Source: Rhodospirillaceae bacterium (GTDB lineage: Bacteria > Pseudomonadota > Alphaproteobacteria > Bin65). Taken from it: a DNA stretch of 64,000 nt. The stretch's first letter is position 1. Every line of letters begins with the position of its first letter. The position numbers and the translations under genes were made by a program. Under the pieces are notes generated by a model. The model worked only from the letters and a program-made list of their open reading frames with translations, had not been told where the DNA came from and searched no databases. The stretch is from assembly GCA_028819475.1 (NCBI GenBank), contig JAPPLJ010000060.1, positions 62,001 to 126,000 of the forward strand. Reading direction: 5' to 3'. This document shows, piece by piece, positions 9,215 through 17,453 of this stretch.

Positions 9215-9250
9215 AATATAACAAACATTGTCAAACTTTGCCATTGTTTG
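9215..9250 (-). promoter_or_regulatory. Promoter and 29-bp dyad operator of the ParD-MNT/HepT module
   Basis: Reading the minus strand, TGGCAA (9238-9243) and TATATT (9215-9220) are 17 bases apart. A dyad at 9222-9250 is centred on base 9236: outer arms CAAACA/TGTTTG and inner palindrome CAAACTTTG share exactly the same centre, and about 24 of 29 positions are symmetric. It covers the -35 and the spacer. This is the arrangement expected for an autorepressing RHH antitoxin. Confidence 0.65.
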
Positions 9251-9341
9251 CCGACGAGCAGAATTCCAGGAGAAATTCCGGTCGAGCCCGAGAACGGTCA
9301 AATCGGTTTGTCCGGACTCCTCTATCGGCGCGTATTGCCCC

Positions 9342-10160
9342 TCACCTGTCCCGCCACACCGGCGCGCGTTTCTCCAGGAAGGCGTCGATGCCTTCGACGG
9401 CGTCTTCGCTCATCATGTCGCAGGCCATGTTGTGGGCGGCGAAGTCGTAGGCGTCCTCGAGATCGAGGCCGAGCTGCCGGTAGAACATCTTCTTGCCGCT
9501 GCGCGTCGTGACCGTCGACTTCGCGGCGATCTGGTCGGCGAGGTCGGCCGTGGCGTCGTCCAGTTCGTCGTCCGGCACTGCCCGGTTGATCAGGCCGATC
9601 TCGGCGGCCCGGGCGGCCGAGATAAACTCGCCGGTGAACAGCATCTCGAAGGCGTGCTTGCGCGCCACGGCCCGGGACAGCGCGACCGACGGCGTCGAGC
9701 AGAACAGGCCGTTGTTGAGCCCGTTGGTCGCGAAGATCGCCGTTTCGGCGGCGACGGCGAGATCGCAGGCGGCGACGAGCTGGCAGCCCGCCGCGGTCGC
9801 GATGCCCTGGACCTGGGCAATGACCGGCTGGGGCATCGTCGTGACGGTCTGCATCATGGCGCTGCAGCGGTCGAACAGGGCGGTGTAGTAGGCTCGGTCC
9901 GGCTGCGCGCGCATTTCCCTGAGATCGTGGCCGGCGCAGAAGGCGCGGCCGGCGGCCCGGATCACGACGACGCGCACCGCGCTGTCCTTCGCGGCGCTCT
10001 CCAGCGCGCTCTTGAGCGCATCCAGCAGGTCTTCCGACAGGGCGTTGTAGACGCGCGGCCGGTTGAGCGTGAGCGTGAGAACGCCGCGTTCCGACAGGTC
10101 CGGCAGCAGCACCGGTTCGTTCGGGGCGGCGGAGGCTGGGGATTTCGACGGTTCGGTCAT
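9342..10160 (-). CDS. Enoyl-CoA hydratase/isomerase family protein, ECHDC3-like
   Basis: 272 residues, crotonase fold. CAGHDLREM, GIATAAGCQLVAACDLAVA and FATNGLNNGLFCSTP follow the eukaryotic ECHDC3 pattern closely. In true hydratases two glutamates act; the first (in the GGG-x-EL position) is Gln here and the second (around PE of F-x-x-PE) is not Glu, so hydratase activity is doubtful. CoA binding and the oxyanion-hole glycines remain. The C-terminus FLEKRAPVWRDR is normal, so the protein is complete. The ATG start is the first in frame. Single gene, possibly its own unit. Confidence 0.88.
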   Translation of the reverse strand: MTEPSKSPASAAPNEPVLLPDLSERGVLTLTLNRPRVYNALSEDLLDALKSALESAAKDSAVRVVVIRAAGRAFCAGHDLREMRAQPDRAYYTALFDRCSAMMQTVTTMPQPVIAQVQGIATAAGCQLVAACDLAVAAETAIFATNGLNNGLFCSTPSVALSRAVARKHAFEMLFTGEFISAARAAEIGLINRAVPDDELDDATADLADQIAAKSTVTTRSGKKMFYRQLGLDLEDAYDFAAHNMACDMMSEDAVEGIDAFLEKRAPVWRDR

Positions 10161-10392
10161 GGCCCGGACCCCCCTCGTCCTTATCGATTCCCTCCGCCGG
10201 ACTCATAGACCGATAGCAAGAATATGAAAAGCCGACGCCATGCCGCAATCGCGATGGCGCGCCGCGCGGCTGCCGGCGGGCCGCGTGCGCTCCCGAACTG
10301 CCGGGCATCATGGTCCGGGCGGCGTCGCGGGGTCTGGACAAGCGGCGCACCCGGGAGTGAAAATCGCAACCCGGTCAGCGAGGAGGCGAAGC

Positions 10393-10752
10393 GTGAAGAA
10401 GCCCGGCCCCGATCATCCGATTACCGTCGAGCCCGCTGCGGAAACGGTGACGGTCGTCTTCAACGGCAAGACGGTCGCCCGGTCGTCGCAGGCGCTGAAG
10501 ATGCAGGAGGCGCACTATACGCCCGTCTACTATATACCGCTGGCCGATGTGGACCGGGCGGTCATGGCGAAGACCGCGCACCGGACCTACTGCCCCTACA
10601 AGGGCCACGCCAGCTACTACACGGTGACGGTCGGCATCGAGAGCGCGGAGAATGCGGTCTGGGCCTACGAGGAGCCGTACGAGGCCGTCGCCGCCGTCGC
10701 CGGCCACGTCGCCTTCTATCCCGACCGGGTGGATTCGCTGACCGCCGGCTGA
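10393..10752 (+). CDS. DUF427 domain protein
   Basis: 119 residues of the DUF427 family: VVFNGKTVARSSQALKMQE, then YYIPLADVD, TYCPYKGHASYYTV and AVWAYEEPYEA, ending with the conserved HVAFYPDRVD. The start is GTG with AGGAGG exactly six bases upstream; an open frame extends further 5' but lacks a ribosome site and conserved sequence. Function of the family is not established. Divergent from the crotonase gene. Confidence 0.85.
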   Translation: MKKPGPDHPITVEPAAETVTVVFNGKTVARSSQALKMQEAHYTPVYYIPLADVDRAVMAKTAHRTYCPYKGHASYYTVTVGIESAENAVWAYEEPYEAVAAVAGHVAFYPDRVDSLTAG

Positions 10753-10804
10753 TTGTCGGCTGACCGGGGCAGCCCCGCCGCGCCGGCGCATAATCCCGCC
10801 GCCG

Positions 10805-10835
10805 TTGACGCCAAATATCCCGTAATATATAGTAG
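10805..10835 (+). promoter_or_regulatory. Promoter with candidate GntR-type operator upstream of the first amidohydrolase
   Basis: TTGACG (10805-10810), 17-base spacer, TATAGT (10828-10833): a good sigma-70 promoter. The -10 box lies inside GTAATATATAGTAG (10822-10835), one of four related 14-bp dyads in this island. An alternative TTGACA at 10837-10842 has a weaker -10. The leader to the ATG at 10949 is about 110 bases. Confidence 0.6.
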
Positions 10836-10948
10836 CTTGACAGTTACTTTATTTGAATCGTTCTAAATTATTTGTCGGCGCAGATCGGCCGGCAAGGCAC
10901 TGATTGAATTCATTCGTATTGGAGGAATTGCAAAACGGGGGGCAGGTC

Positions 10949-12142
10949 ATGGCGGAACCGGCAAGAAAGCTGAACGGTAACGATCGCTATCAAGTAATTG
11001 CCGACGAGTATCGCTCTCCAACCAAGAAAATCCGTCCCGAGTATTTCGTCATCGATGCCGACCGGCATATCATCGAACCGCCCGAGGCCTTTAACAAATA
11101 TCTCGACAAGAAATATTCCGACGCCGCTGTGCAGGAAGTGCGAGACAATTTCGGCGCGACCCGGCTGATGATCGAAGGCCGTTTGTACCAGAAACCGAGA
11201 GGGCTCGGCAGCGGCCGGCCCGAGGGCACCTCCGATCACCGCCCGCGCGGGGTTTCCCTGAGCTATCGGGATGCCTGCGAACATGTCTACGCCAACCGGG
11301 ACGAAGACATGGACCGCACGGGGATCGACGTCGCCCTGTGGATCCCGACGATGGGCGTGTTCCTGCCCGACGTCCTCGACTGGGACCTGCAATACGCCTA
11401 CATGCGCAGCTACAACGACTGGATCGCCAACGACTGGGCGATCGGCAAGCGCCACTTGTGGTGCGCCTCGATTCCCCTGGATCCCGTCAATGCCGTGGCG
11501 GAAATCAAGCGGGTCGCGGAGATGGGGGCGAACGGGATCGCGCTGCGCCCCAACGTGATGCAGGACGTGCACTGGTGGGAGCCGGAATGGGATCCGGTCT
11601 GGGAGGCCATGGTGGACGCCGGACTGCCCGTGGTGTTCCATGAAGGGACCGGCACATACCACGCGTCCTACAGCACCGAATACAAGTTCAAGCACTACTG
11701 GTTGACCCACACGGTCTCGCATCCGTGCGAAATGGCCACCGGCCTGGTCGGGATCATCGGCATGGGCGTCCTCGCGCGCCATCCCGGACTGAGAGCCCTT
11801 CTGTGCGAGGGCGGCGCGACCTGGGTGCCGTTCTTCCTCGGACGGCTGGACGATCATTTCGAAGACCGGCCGGGCGAGAATATTTATATCGACAGGCTGC
11901 CCTCGGAGTATTTCAGGCAACAGTGCTGCATCTGTACGTTCGAACCCCAGGAACCGCTCCTCAAGGAGACGATGGAGTGGCTGAACGGCAGGAACATGGC
12001 ATGCACCAGCGACTATCCCCACTGGGATTCGAGCGGTGTCAGCGGCGTCGAACAATATCTCAAATACTATCCGGATTTCGACGAGGAAACCCGGAACCGG
12101 TTCTTTTCTCACAACGCAATCGACGTTCTGGGAAACCTCTAG
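10949..12142 (+). CDS. Amidohydrolase family protein (Amidohydro_2), paralog 1
   Basis: 397 residues, TIM-barrel metal-dependent hydrolase/decarboxylase. The first strand gives FVIDADRHIIEPPEAF (about 35-50) in place of a classical HxH. Later likely ligands or active residues are His in PVVFHEGTG, His in HTVSHPCEM and Asp in TSDYPHWDSSG. The start ATG at 10949 has GGGGGG six bases upstream and aligns with the Met of the paralog at 19061; an in-frame TTG 15 codons earlier is less likely. First gene of a unit with the TTT transporter genes. It is strikingly similar along its whole length to 19061-20263. Reaction unknown: hydrolysis or decarboxylation are both possible. Confidence 0.87.
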   Translation: MAEPARKLNGNDRYQVIADEYRSPTKKIRPEYFVIDADRHIIEPPEAFNKYLDKKYSDAAVQEVRDNFGATRLMIEGRLYQKPRGLGSGRPEGTSDHRPRGVSLSYRDACEHVYANRDEDMDRTGIDVALWIPTMGVFLPDVLDWDLQYAYMRSYNDWIANDWAIGKRHLWCASIPLDPVNAVAEIKRVAEMGANGIALRPNVMQDVHWWEPEWDPVWEAMVDAGLPVVFHEGTGTYHASYSTEYKFKHYWLTHTVSHPCEMATGLVGIIGMGVLARHPGLRALLCEGGATWVPFFLGRLDDHFEDRPGENIYIDRLPSEYFRQQCCICTFEPQEPLLKETMEWLNGRNMACTSDYPHWDSSGVSGVEQYLKYYPDFDEETRNRFFSHNAIDVLGNL

Positions 12143-12229
12143 GAATGAGGCACGACCGAGACACGGAGAGGTAACGACTCACCGAAAGTTCGAACTGTAC
12201 CTGAAACTATTGCGCTGGGAGGAAACGCA

Positions 12230-13213
12230 ATGAGTACGACAGCATACATTCGCAAGACGACCGGTATCGTTGCGATAGGACTCGCGTTGTCGGTCGCGGC
12301 ATCCGGTTCATGGGCCGCAGAGAAATTCCCCAACAGGCCGATCGACATAATCGCCAACTACGGCCCCGGCGGCGGCGCCGATCAATTCGTCAGGGCCCTC
12401 GCGCCGTTGTTGTCGAGAGAGCTCGGCGTAAAGGTCCAGCCGTCGAACGTCACGGGCGCGCAGGGCAATGCCGGCGTTCATGCGGTCGCAACGGCGAAGC
12501 CCGACGGTTACACCATCGGTTCGATCACCGCGTTTTCCGTTGCCTCGTGGCTGCAGGGGTACGGCAAGCTCAGGGCCAAGGACATGTCGTTCATCGGCCT
12601 CGGCCAGGTCACCGATTCCATGCTCTTCGTTCCGTACAAGAGCAAATTCAAGAACTTCAAGGAAATCCTGGCGTATGTGAAAGCCAACCCGGGCAAGATG
12701 AAGCTTGCACTTGGCGCCAGTTTCGGCGGTCCCGACGACCTCACCCTGAAGTATCTTGCGACCAAGGGTTACAAGTGGAAGCCGATTCCCTACGAGCTTC
12801 CGGCCGAACGGTATGCGGCGCCCCTGGGCGGCCATGTCGACATCATGTATGAGGAACCCGGCGACGTGCGGCAGTTCATCGACGCCAAGCAGATCCGGCC
12901 CGTTGTCGTGTTTTCCCCGGAGAAGAACCCCTACTATCCCGACGTTCCGAAGATCACGGACTTCGGCTTCGATATGTATCTGAAAAACTACCGGGCGATC
13001 ATCACGGCCAAGGACGTTCCCGCGGATCGCCAGAAAATCCTGAGCGAAGCGCTGGGCCGGGCGTTCACCTCGCCCGAATTCAAGAAGTTCTGCGATCGGA
13101 CGGCGACGTGTACGGCGCCCCGGAATCCCCAGGATACAAGGGCATTCATCGAGAACTACTACGGCACGATGAAGAAGTACTCCAAGCAGTTCGGAATTCC
13201 GACCAAGGAGTAG
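12230..13213 (+). CDS. tctC: TTT transporter solute-binding protein (TctC/Bug family)
   Basis: 327 residues with a signal peptide (about 1-29, ending SGSWA-A). The mature protein begins FPNRPIDIIANYGPGGGADQ, the Bug-family ligand-loop signature, with VTGAQGNAGVHAVATAKPDG next. It captures a carboxylated ligand in the periplasm for the TctAB permease encoded just downstream. It lies 87 bases after the amidohydrolase gene. A strong hairpin follows (13268-13302), which could keep this receptor more abundant than the membrane subunits. Ligand unknown. Confidence 0.92.
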   Translation: MSTTAYIRKTTGIVAIGLALSVAASGSWAAEKFPNRPIDIIANYGPGGGADQFVRALAPLLSRELGVKVQPSNVTGAQGNAGVHAVATAKPDGYTIGSITAFSVASWLQGYGKLRAKDMSFIGLGQVTDSMLFVPYKSKFKNFKEILAYVKANPGKMKLALGASFGGPDDLTLKYLATKGYKWKPIPYELPAERYAAPLGGHVDIMYEEPGDVRQFIDAKQIRPVVVFSPEKNPYYPDVPKITDFGFDMYLKNYRAIITAKDVPADRQKILSEALGRAFTSPEFKKFCDRTATCTAPRNPQDTRAFIENYYGTMKKYSKQFGIPTKE

Positions 13214-13267
13214 GACCGGACAACAGCCTGCGACATACGTCCGGGACCGGTGCGTGAAGTCCGCTTT

Positions 13268-13302
13268 GAGCCCCCCCTTCCGTTCTGCGGAAGGGGGGGT
13301 TC
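13268..13302 (+). terminator. GC-rich hairpin between tctC and tctB
   Basis: A 12-bp perfect stem (CCCCCCCTTCCG at 13271-13282 with CGGAAGGGGGGG at 13288-13299, 5-base loop), extendable to 15 bp with one G-U pair. No run of T follows, so it is not a textbook intrinsic terminator; it is more likely an mRNA stabiliser or partial attenuator inside the operon. Confidence 0.6.
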
Positions 13303-13322
13303 GGCTGCGTTGAGGGATTAGA

Positions 13323-13931
13323 TTGGTCCAAATCAATTCAGTGTGGAAACAACTCGGCGTTCCGTTGCTCGTTCTGGGCGCCGGGTGCCTTGTCTTTTTC
13401 GCCCTGTTCACCGACGTGCATTTCGATGCCGACAGGCCCCATAACCCGGTGACCTGGCCGTCGATGATGACGATGGCGCTCATGGCGGTCGCCGGAGTCA
13501 TGCTTCTCTGGAACCTGCGCAACCTGTGGAAGGAGCGCAGGAATTCGGCCGGCCAGCAGACGACCGCCGGAACGGCGCCGCCCGCTTCCGACGAGATCAT
13601 CGGCGATGACGTCGTCGCAATCGTCGCCAGCGAGGGAGTGGAGGCAGGCGAGCACGACAACACGAAGATGGTCCTGGGATTCCTGGGAATTGTCGGATAC
13701 GGCGTTGCCACCACATATCTCGGATTCGCGTTCGCGACCTTCCTGGTGATTCTCTACTGGCTCGTGATCAGCGGGCAGCGCCGGGTCTTGCCGATCCTGC
13801 TCACCGGCGTGGTCGCGACTTTGGTCTTCCTGTTCGTATTTCTCAAAATGGCCTACATGCCATTGCCCAAGGGTGTCGGTGTCTTTCACGACCTGACAAT
13901 CGGGCTCTACCGCACATTGGGATTATTTTAG
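13323..13931 (+). CDS. tctB: TTT transporter small membrane subunit TctB
   Basis: 202 residues with four predicted membrane segments: about 10-30, 45-65, then after a charged loop (about 66-110) two more near 118-150 and 155-180. This is the TctB layout. The start is TTG with GAGGG six bases upstream; the next in-frame candidate GTG is inside the first residues before the helix. It lies between tctC and tctA, giving the standard C-B-A order. Inner membrane. Confidence 0.85.
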   Translation: MVQINSVWKQLGVPLLVLGAGCLVFFALFTDVHFDADRPHNPVTWPSMMTMALMAVAGVMLLWNLRNLWKERRNSAGQQTTAGTAPPASDEIIGDDVVAIVASEGVEAGEHDNTKMVLGFLGIVGYGVATTYLGFAFATFLVILYWLVISGQRRVLPILLTGVVATLVFLFVFLKMAYMPLPKGVGVFHDLTIGLYRTLGLF

Positions 13932-13973
13932 CATCGTCGCGAAATGACGAACGGCTCGAGATAAGGCACGGCG

Positions 13974-15485
13974 ATGGACATCATTCCGAATTTGATTGCC
14001 GGAATGGGCAACCTCTTTCAGGTCACCAATTTTGCATTTCTTCTGGTGGGGTCGTTCATCGGTATCGTCGCGGGAGCTATGCCCGGCATTGCCTTCGTCA
14101 ACGCCATGGCATTGGGTCTGCCTTTCGCCTATTTCATGACCCCCGTTTCGGCCATGCTGTTTTTGACCGGCATTTACGTCGGCGGCATATTCGGCGGTTC
14201 CATTTCGTCGGTTCTTTTGAACATACCGGGTTCGCCCGGGTCGTTGCCGGCGACGTGGGACGGCTATCCGATGACCAAGCAGGGGCGCTCGGCGAAAGCC
14301 CTTGGCATCGCCATCACCTGTTCGGCCATCGGCGGCATGGTCAGCGCGCTGCTGATGATTTTCTTCGCGCCGCCGTTCGCCCAGTTCGCCCTGACATTCG
14401 ATCAGCCGGAGTTTTTTGCCGCGACCTTCCTCGGGCTCGTCACGGTGATATCCATCGCCAAGGGCAATATGCTTCCGGCGCTGCTGTCGCTTTTCGCCGG
14501 TCTCATCATTGCGACGATCGGAATCGATTACTTTTACGCCATGCCGCGTCTGACCTTCGGCTGGGAGGTCCTGGACAGCAGGGTCAGCTTCGTCGTGGCG
14601 ATGATCGGAATGTTTGCGGTCGGTGAGGTTCTGTTTACGCTCACCCAGCACCTGAAAATCGGTCATCGCAACCTGGACAGGCACACCCAGCTCCCGTCTC
14701 TCAAAGAATTGTGGAAGCTGAAGGGCACGATCGCACGGGGCTCCGGTCTGGGGTGCATGATCGGCGTCATTCCCGGCGCCGGCGGCCTGGTCGGGGCGAT
14801 CATTGCCTATGGCGTGGAGAAGCAGGTTTCGCCGCGAGGGGATAAATTCGGCACTGGCGTGGAGGAAGGGCTGGCGGCGCCGGAAACGGCGAAGAACGCG
14901 ACCACGGGCGCGGCGACCATTCCCATGCTGACCCTGGGGATCCCGGGAAGCGCGGCAACCGCGATCATGATGGCGGCCCTCATGCTGAAGGGCGTGAACC
15001 CCGGCCCGATCCTGTTCGTGAGCGGCAAGGAACTGGTCTACACGGTCTTTGCCGGTTACCTGGTCGCCAATCTCCTGATCGTGGTCATGGGGCTGCCGAT
15101 TGCGCGCGGCTTCTCGCTCATCATGAAGGTGCCGCCGGCAATTCTTTATTCGATGATCATCGTTCTGGCGGTGATCGGCGCGTTTGCCGTGCGCAACAAC
15201 ATCGCGGACGTCTATATCTGCCTGTTCTTCGGGGTCCTGAGCTACTTCATGAAGCGGTTCAACATTCCCACGACGCCTATGGTCCTGGGCATAATTCTGG
15301 GGCCGTTGGCGGAACGGTTTTACCTGACCTCCCTGGCCAGCTACGACACCGCACTGATCTTTTTCACCCGCCCGAAGAGCGGCGTGATCATGGCGCTCGC
15401 GATCGCATTCCTGCTGTGGTCCCTGTGGCCGTCCATCATGCAACTCGGCCGGACGATCAGAAATCGTATCGGCGGCCCGGCCTGA
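13974..15485 (+). CDS. tctA: TTT transporter large membrane subunit TctA
   Basis: 503 residues, the usual TctA length, with about 11-12 membrane segments. Family signatures are GAMPGIAFVNAMALGLPF (about 35-52), YVGGIFGGSISSVLLNIPG with SLPATWDGYPM, and the repeat half GVIPGAGGLVGAIIAYG plus TLGIPGSAATAIMM. It drives ion-coupled import of the ligand bound by TctC. Last gene of the unit that begins at 10949; the next gene is on the opposite strand 29 bases away. Confidence 0.93.
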   Translation: MDIIPNLIAGMGNLFQVTNFAFLLVGSFIGIVAGAMPGIAFVNAMALGLPFAYFMTPVSAMLFLTGIYVGGIFGGSISSVLLNIPGSPGSLPATWDGYPMTKQGRSAKALGIAITCSAIGGMVSALLMIFFAPPFAQFALTFDQPEFFAATFLGLVTVISIAKGNMLPALLSLFAGLIIATIGIDYFYAMPRLTFGWEVLDSRVSFVVAMIGMFAVGEVLFTLTQHLKIGHRNLDRHTQLPSLKELWKLKGTIARGSGLGCMIGVIPGAGGLVGAIIAYGVEKQVSPRGDKFGTGVEEGLAAPETAKNATTGAATIPMLTLGIPGSAATAIMMAALMLKGVNPGPILFVSGKELVYTVFAGYLVANLLIVVMGLPIARGFSLIMKVPPAILYSMIIVLAVIGAFAVRNNIADVYICLFFGVLSYFMKRFNIPTTPMVLGIILGPLAERFYLTSLASYDTALIFFTRPKSGVIMALAIAFLLWSLWPSIMQLGRTIRNRIGGPA

Positions 15486-15514
15486 CCGGGGGTATTAAAA
15501 ACAGTCCGGAATTT

Positions 15515-15904
15515 TCAGGAAATGTCTTCCGGTTTCTGTTTCGGTATCACGAGTAGTTCTTCGACCCGCTCCTTCCGAATAACGTGCCTGAGCAGGATTT
15601 TGTCGATGTCCGCGCGGCTGGCGTAGCGATAGCGCACTTCCTCCGGCAGAATCATCATCATGGGGCCGACCTCGCAATAAAGATCGAGACAGCCGGCCGA
15701 ATGAACCCGCACATGCGCGAGGTTCAGCTCCCTGACCCGGGCGATCAGGTAATCGCGAAGATCGGCCGAGCCGTTGAGGCCGCACGACCGGCGCGCGTCC
15801 GGGCTGCGCTGAAACGTGCAGCAAAAAATCTGGCAGCGATAGTCTCCCGGATAATAGGGCGTCGGATCGTCGACTATCGCTGTTTCGGCCCTTGGACCTT
15901 TCAT
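15515..15904 (-). CDS. Thioredoxin-like [2Fe-2S] ferredoxin
   Basis: 129 residues, NuoE/Shethna-type fold. Cluster ligands are expected in QIFCCTFQRSPDARRSCGL and HSAGCLDLYCEVGPMM. The last pair is C-x4-C, one residue longer than the common C-x3-C of this family, which is unusual. The C-terminal part YRYASRADIDKILLRHVI matches related ferredoxins. It lies 84 bases downstream of the radical SAM gene on the same strand, so it may be the electron donor of that enzyme (inference). Cytoplasmic. Confidence 0.85.
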   Translation of the reverse strand: MKGPRAETAIVDDPTPYYPGDYRCQIFCCTFQRSPDARRSCGLNGSADLRDYLIARVRELNLAHVRVHSAGCLDLYCEVGPMMMILPEEVRYRYASRADIDKILLRHVIRKERVEELLVIPKQKPEDIS

Positions 15905-15988
15905 CGCGGCCCATCTCTATCCGCCGCAATTTTCAGGAGACCGCTCTGCATGGAGCGCTATTCCCCGGTCGCCGGCGCGCCGGTCCGT

Positions 15989-17350
15989 TCACCACGCGCA
16001 ATTCAGGTGGAAGGGTAGCGGCGGCGCTTCATACAGGTCTTCCGGCGGCAAACCGACGTAGCGAAGGTCGTCTTCGGTGATCGCCGGCATGGTCGGCTGC
16101 ATGCCGTCATAGAACTTGGTGTTGACGAGCATGCGGCAGCAGCCGGCGCAGTAGGTATCGACGCCAAATTTCTCGGTAATCGATTTCAGGTTGGAATAAA
16201 TATAGATCATTTCGCGAATGCTGGGCGGCATCTGGCCTTCCAGTGCCGTGCCCTTTAGCGGCACAAACACGAAAATAGTCGGAATTACCCCCATCGACGC
16301 CAGATGCTCGATGCCATCGACCGTTCTTTGCGCCGGCTCCAATCCGGCAAGCAGATTGGCGTTCGCCCGTCCGGTGCCGAAATTCTCGACAATGTGCCTG
16401 ATCATCTTGTCATACTGATCGTGCCCCGGGACGCCGTCTTCGATGTCCTTTACCTTGCCGGGGCACAATTTGTTGAACAGTTGCGGGTCGTAGATTTCGT
16501 AGTTGTACCCCACCATGTCGGCGCCGGCTTCGAACAGCATGTCGGCGTATTTTTCTTCTCTGGGCGGCGCGATCGTAAGGCGCAGCCAGTTGTCCGGAAA
16601 CGCGTCCTTGATCGGCCTGAGGAATTTGGCATGCACCTTCGCGCCCCGGTCCGGTCCGGCCGTCGTGCCGCCGGCAAAAACCGGGCCGTGCCGGAAACCG
16701 GGGTGTTTACGGGCTTCTTCCAGGGTTTCGAGGAAATCGTCGATGCGTTTCGGATACGGATCCCGTCCGGATTCCAGGTTCTCGTCGATCCCGCAAAACC
16801 GGCACTCGGTGCCTTCGAACTCCTTGAGGAAATGACCGAAATAAACGCATTGCGGAAAGATCGTGGAACCTCCGAAGTCGCCCGCATGAGGCATGATCGA
16901 CCGCATGGAATGGCCGTTCGAGGTCTTCTTGTCGTAATAGCCGGGAGTCGCCGGCAGGGTGCAATTCATCAGCCGTTCCGGTTCGGCGTCCTCCTCCATG
17001 CAAATCCAGCGACCGTCCTCTTTCAACCGGGCCGGCTTCTTCCCGATGAAAAACTGGCCGTCGCCATCGACCTCCAATGTGAAAGGCGTGCCGTCCTCGA
17101 AATGCTCGTTCACGGCGGCGCCGTGCGGCAGGCCGACATAGACCTTTCCCGGTGTCAGGATGATGTCGAGGGCGTGTTTTCCGACCGCGCCGACCGCATG
17201 ATCGATCTTGAGGGATTTTCCGATTTCCTCACTGGCAGCCGGTGAAATTCGCAAGCCCTGGCTGAGCAGTTCAAGTTTCAAAATGACCGGGTGGTACAGC
17301 ACGCCAATCTGCTGCGGTATCAGGTCTGCCCGCCGTAAAATCCTATTCAT
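15989..17350 (-). CDS. Radical SAM protein with atypical cysteine spacing
   Basis: 453 residues. The presumed SAM/[4Fe-4S] ligands are C168, C183 and C186 (C-x14-C-x2-C) instead of C-x3-C-x2-C. The following barrel has VFAGGTTAGPDRGAKV, YNYEIYDPQLFNKLCPGK and ANLLAGLEPAQRTVDGIEHL, a pattern of BioB/HydE-like radical SAM proteins. From memory it resembles the MSMEG_0568-type family, which also has long cysteine spacing. A Cys cluster C401/C404/C405 and C117/C130 could hold a second cluster. The N-terminal 150 residues form an additional domain. A dyad covers its -10 region and a ferredoxin gene follows. Substrate unknown. Confidence 0.75.
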   Translation of the reverse strand: MNRILRRADLIPQQIGVLYHPVILKLELLSQGLRISPAASEEIGKSLKIDHAVGAVGKHALDIILTPGKVYVGLPHGAAVNEHFEDGTPFTLEVDGDGQFFIGKKPARLKEDGRWICMEEDAEPERLMNCTLPATPGYYDKKTSNGHSMRSIMPHAGDFGGSTIFPQCVYFGHFLKEFEGTECRFCGIDENLESGRDPYPKRIDDFLETLEEARKHPGFRHGPVFAGGTTAGPDRGAKVHAKFLRPIKDAFPDNWLRLTIAPPREEKYADMLFEAGADMVGYNYEIYDPQLFNKLCPGKVKDIEDGVPGHDQYDKMIRHIVENFGTGRANANLLAGLEPAQRTVDGIEHLASMGVIPTIFVFVPLKGTALEGQMPPSIREMIYIYSNLKSITEKFGVDTYCAGCCRMLVNTKFYDGMQPTMPAITEDDLRYVGLPPEDLYEAPPLPFHLNCAW

Positions 17351-17387
17351 GACTAATAAATCCCGATCCGAAGAAAATAGGGACTAC

Positions 17388-17401
17388 GTACTATAATGTA
17401 G
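17388..17401 (-). promoter_or_regulatory. Candidate operator over the -10 box of the radical SAM gene
   Basis: On the plus strand GTACTATAATGTAG, matching the GTACTATATAGTAC-like dyad at 10 of 14 positions when compared with the copy at 18991. Minus-strand TATAGT (17390-17395) is a good -10; the -35 (TTACAA, 17 bases upstream) is weak. Longer arms ACTAC/GTAGT flank the core (17383-17402). Confidence 0.55.
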
Positions 17402-17453
17402 TTTCGGGCAATTTGTAACCGAATTGTCCCGGAACCGGTTTGGCAATCCGATT

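Noticed and set aside
10522..10535. Extra match to the GTACTATATAGTAC-like dyad
   Set aside because: TACTATATA lies inside the coding sequence for YYIP of the DUF427 protein and is probably chance; it shows the motif is not rare enough to be decisive on its own.
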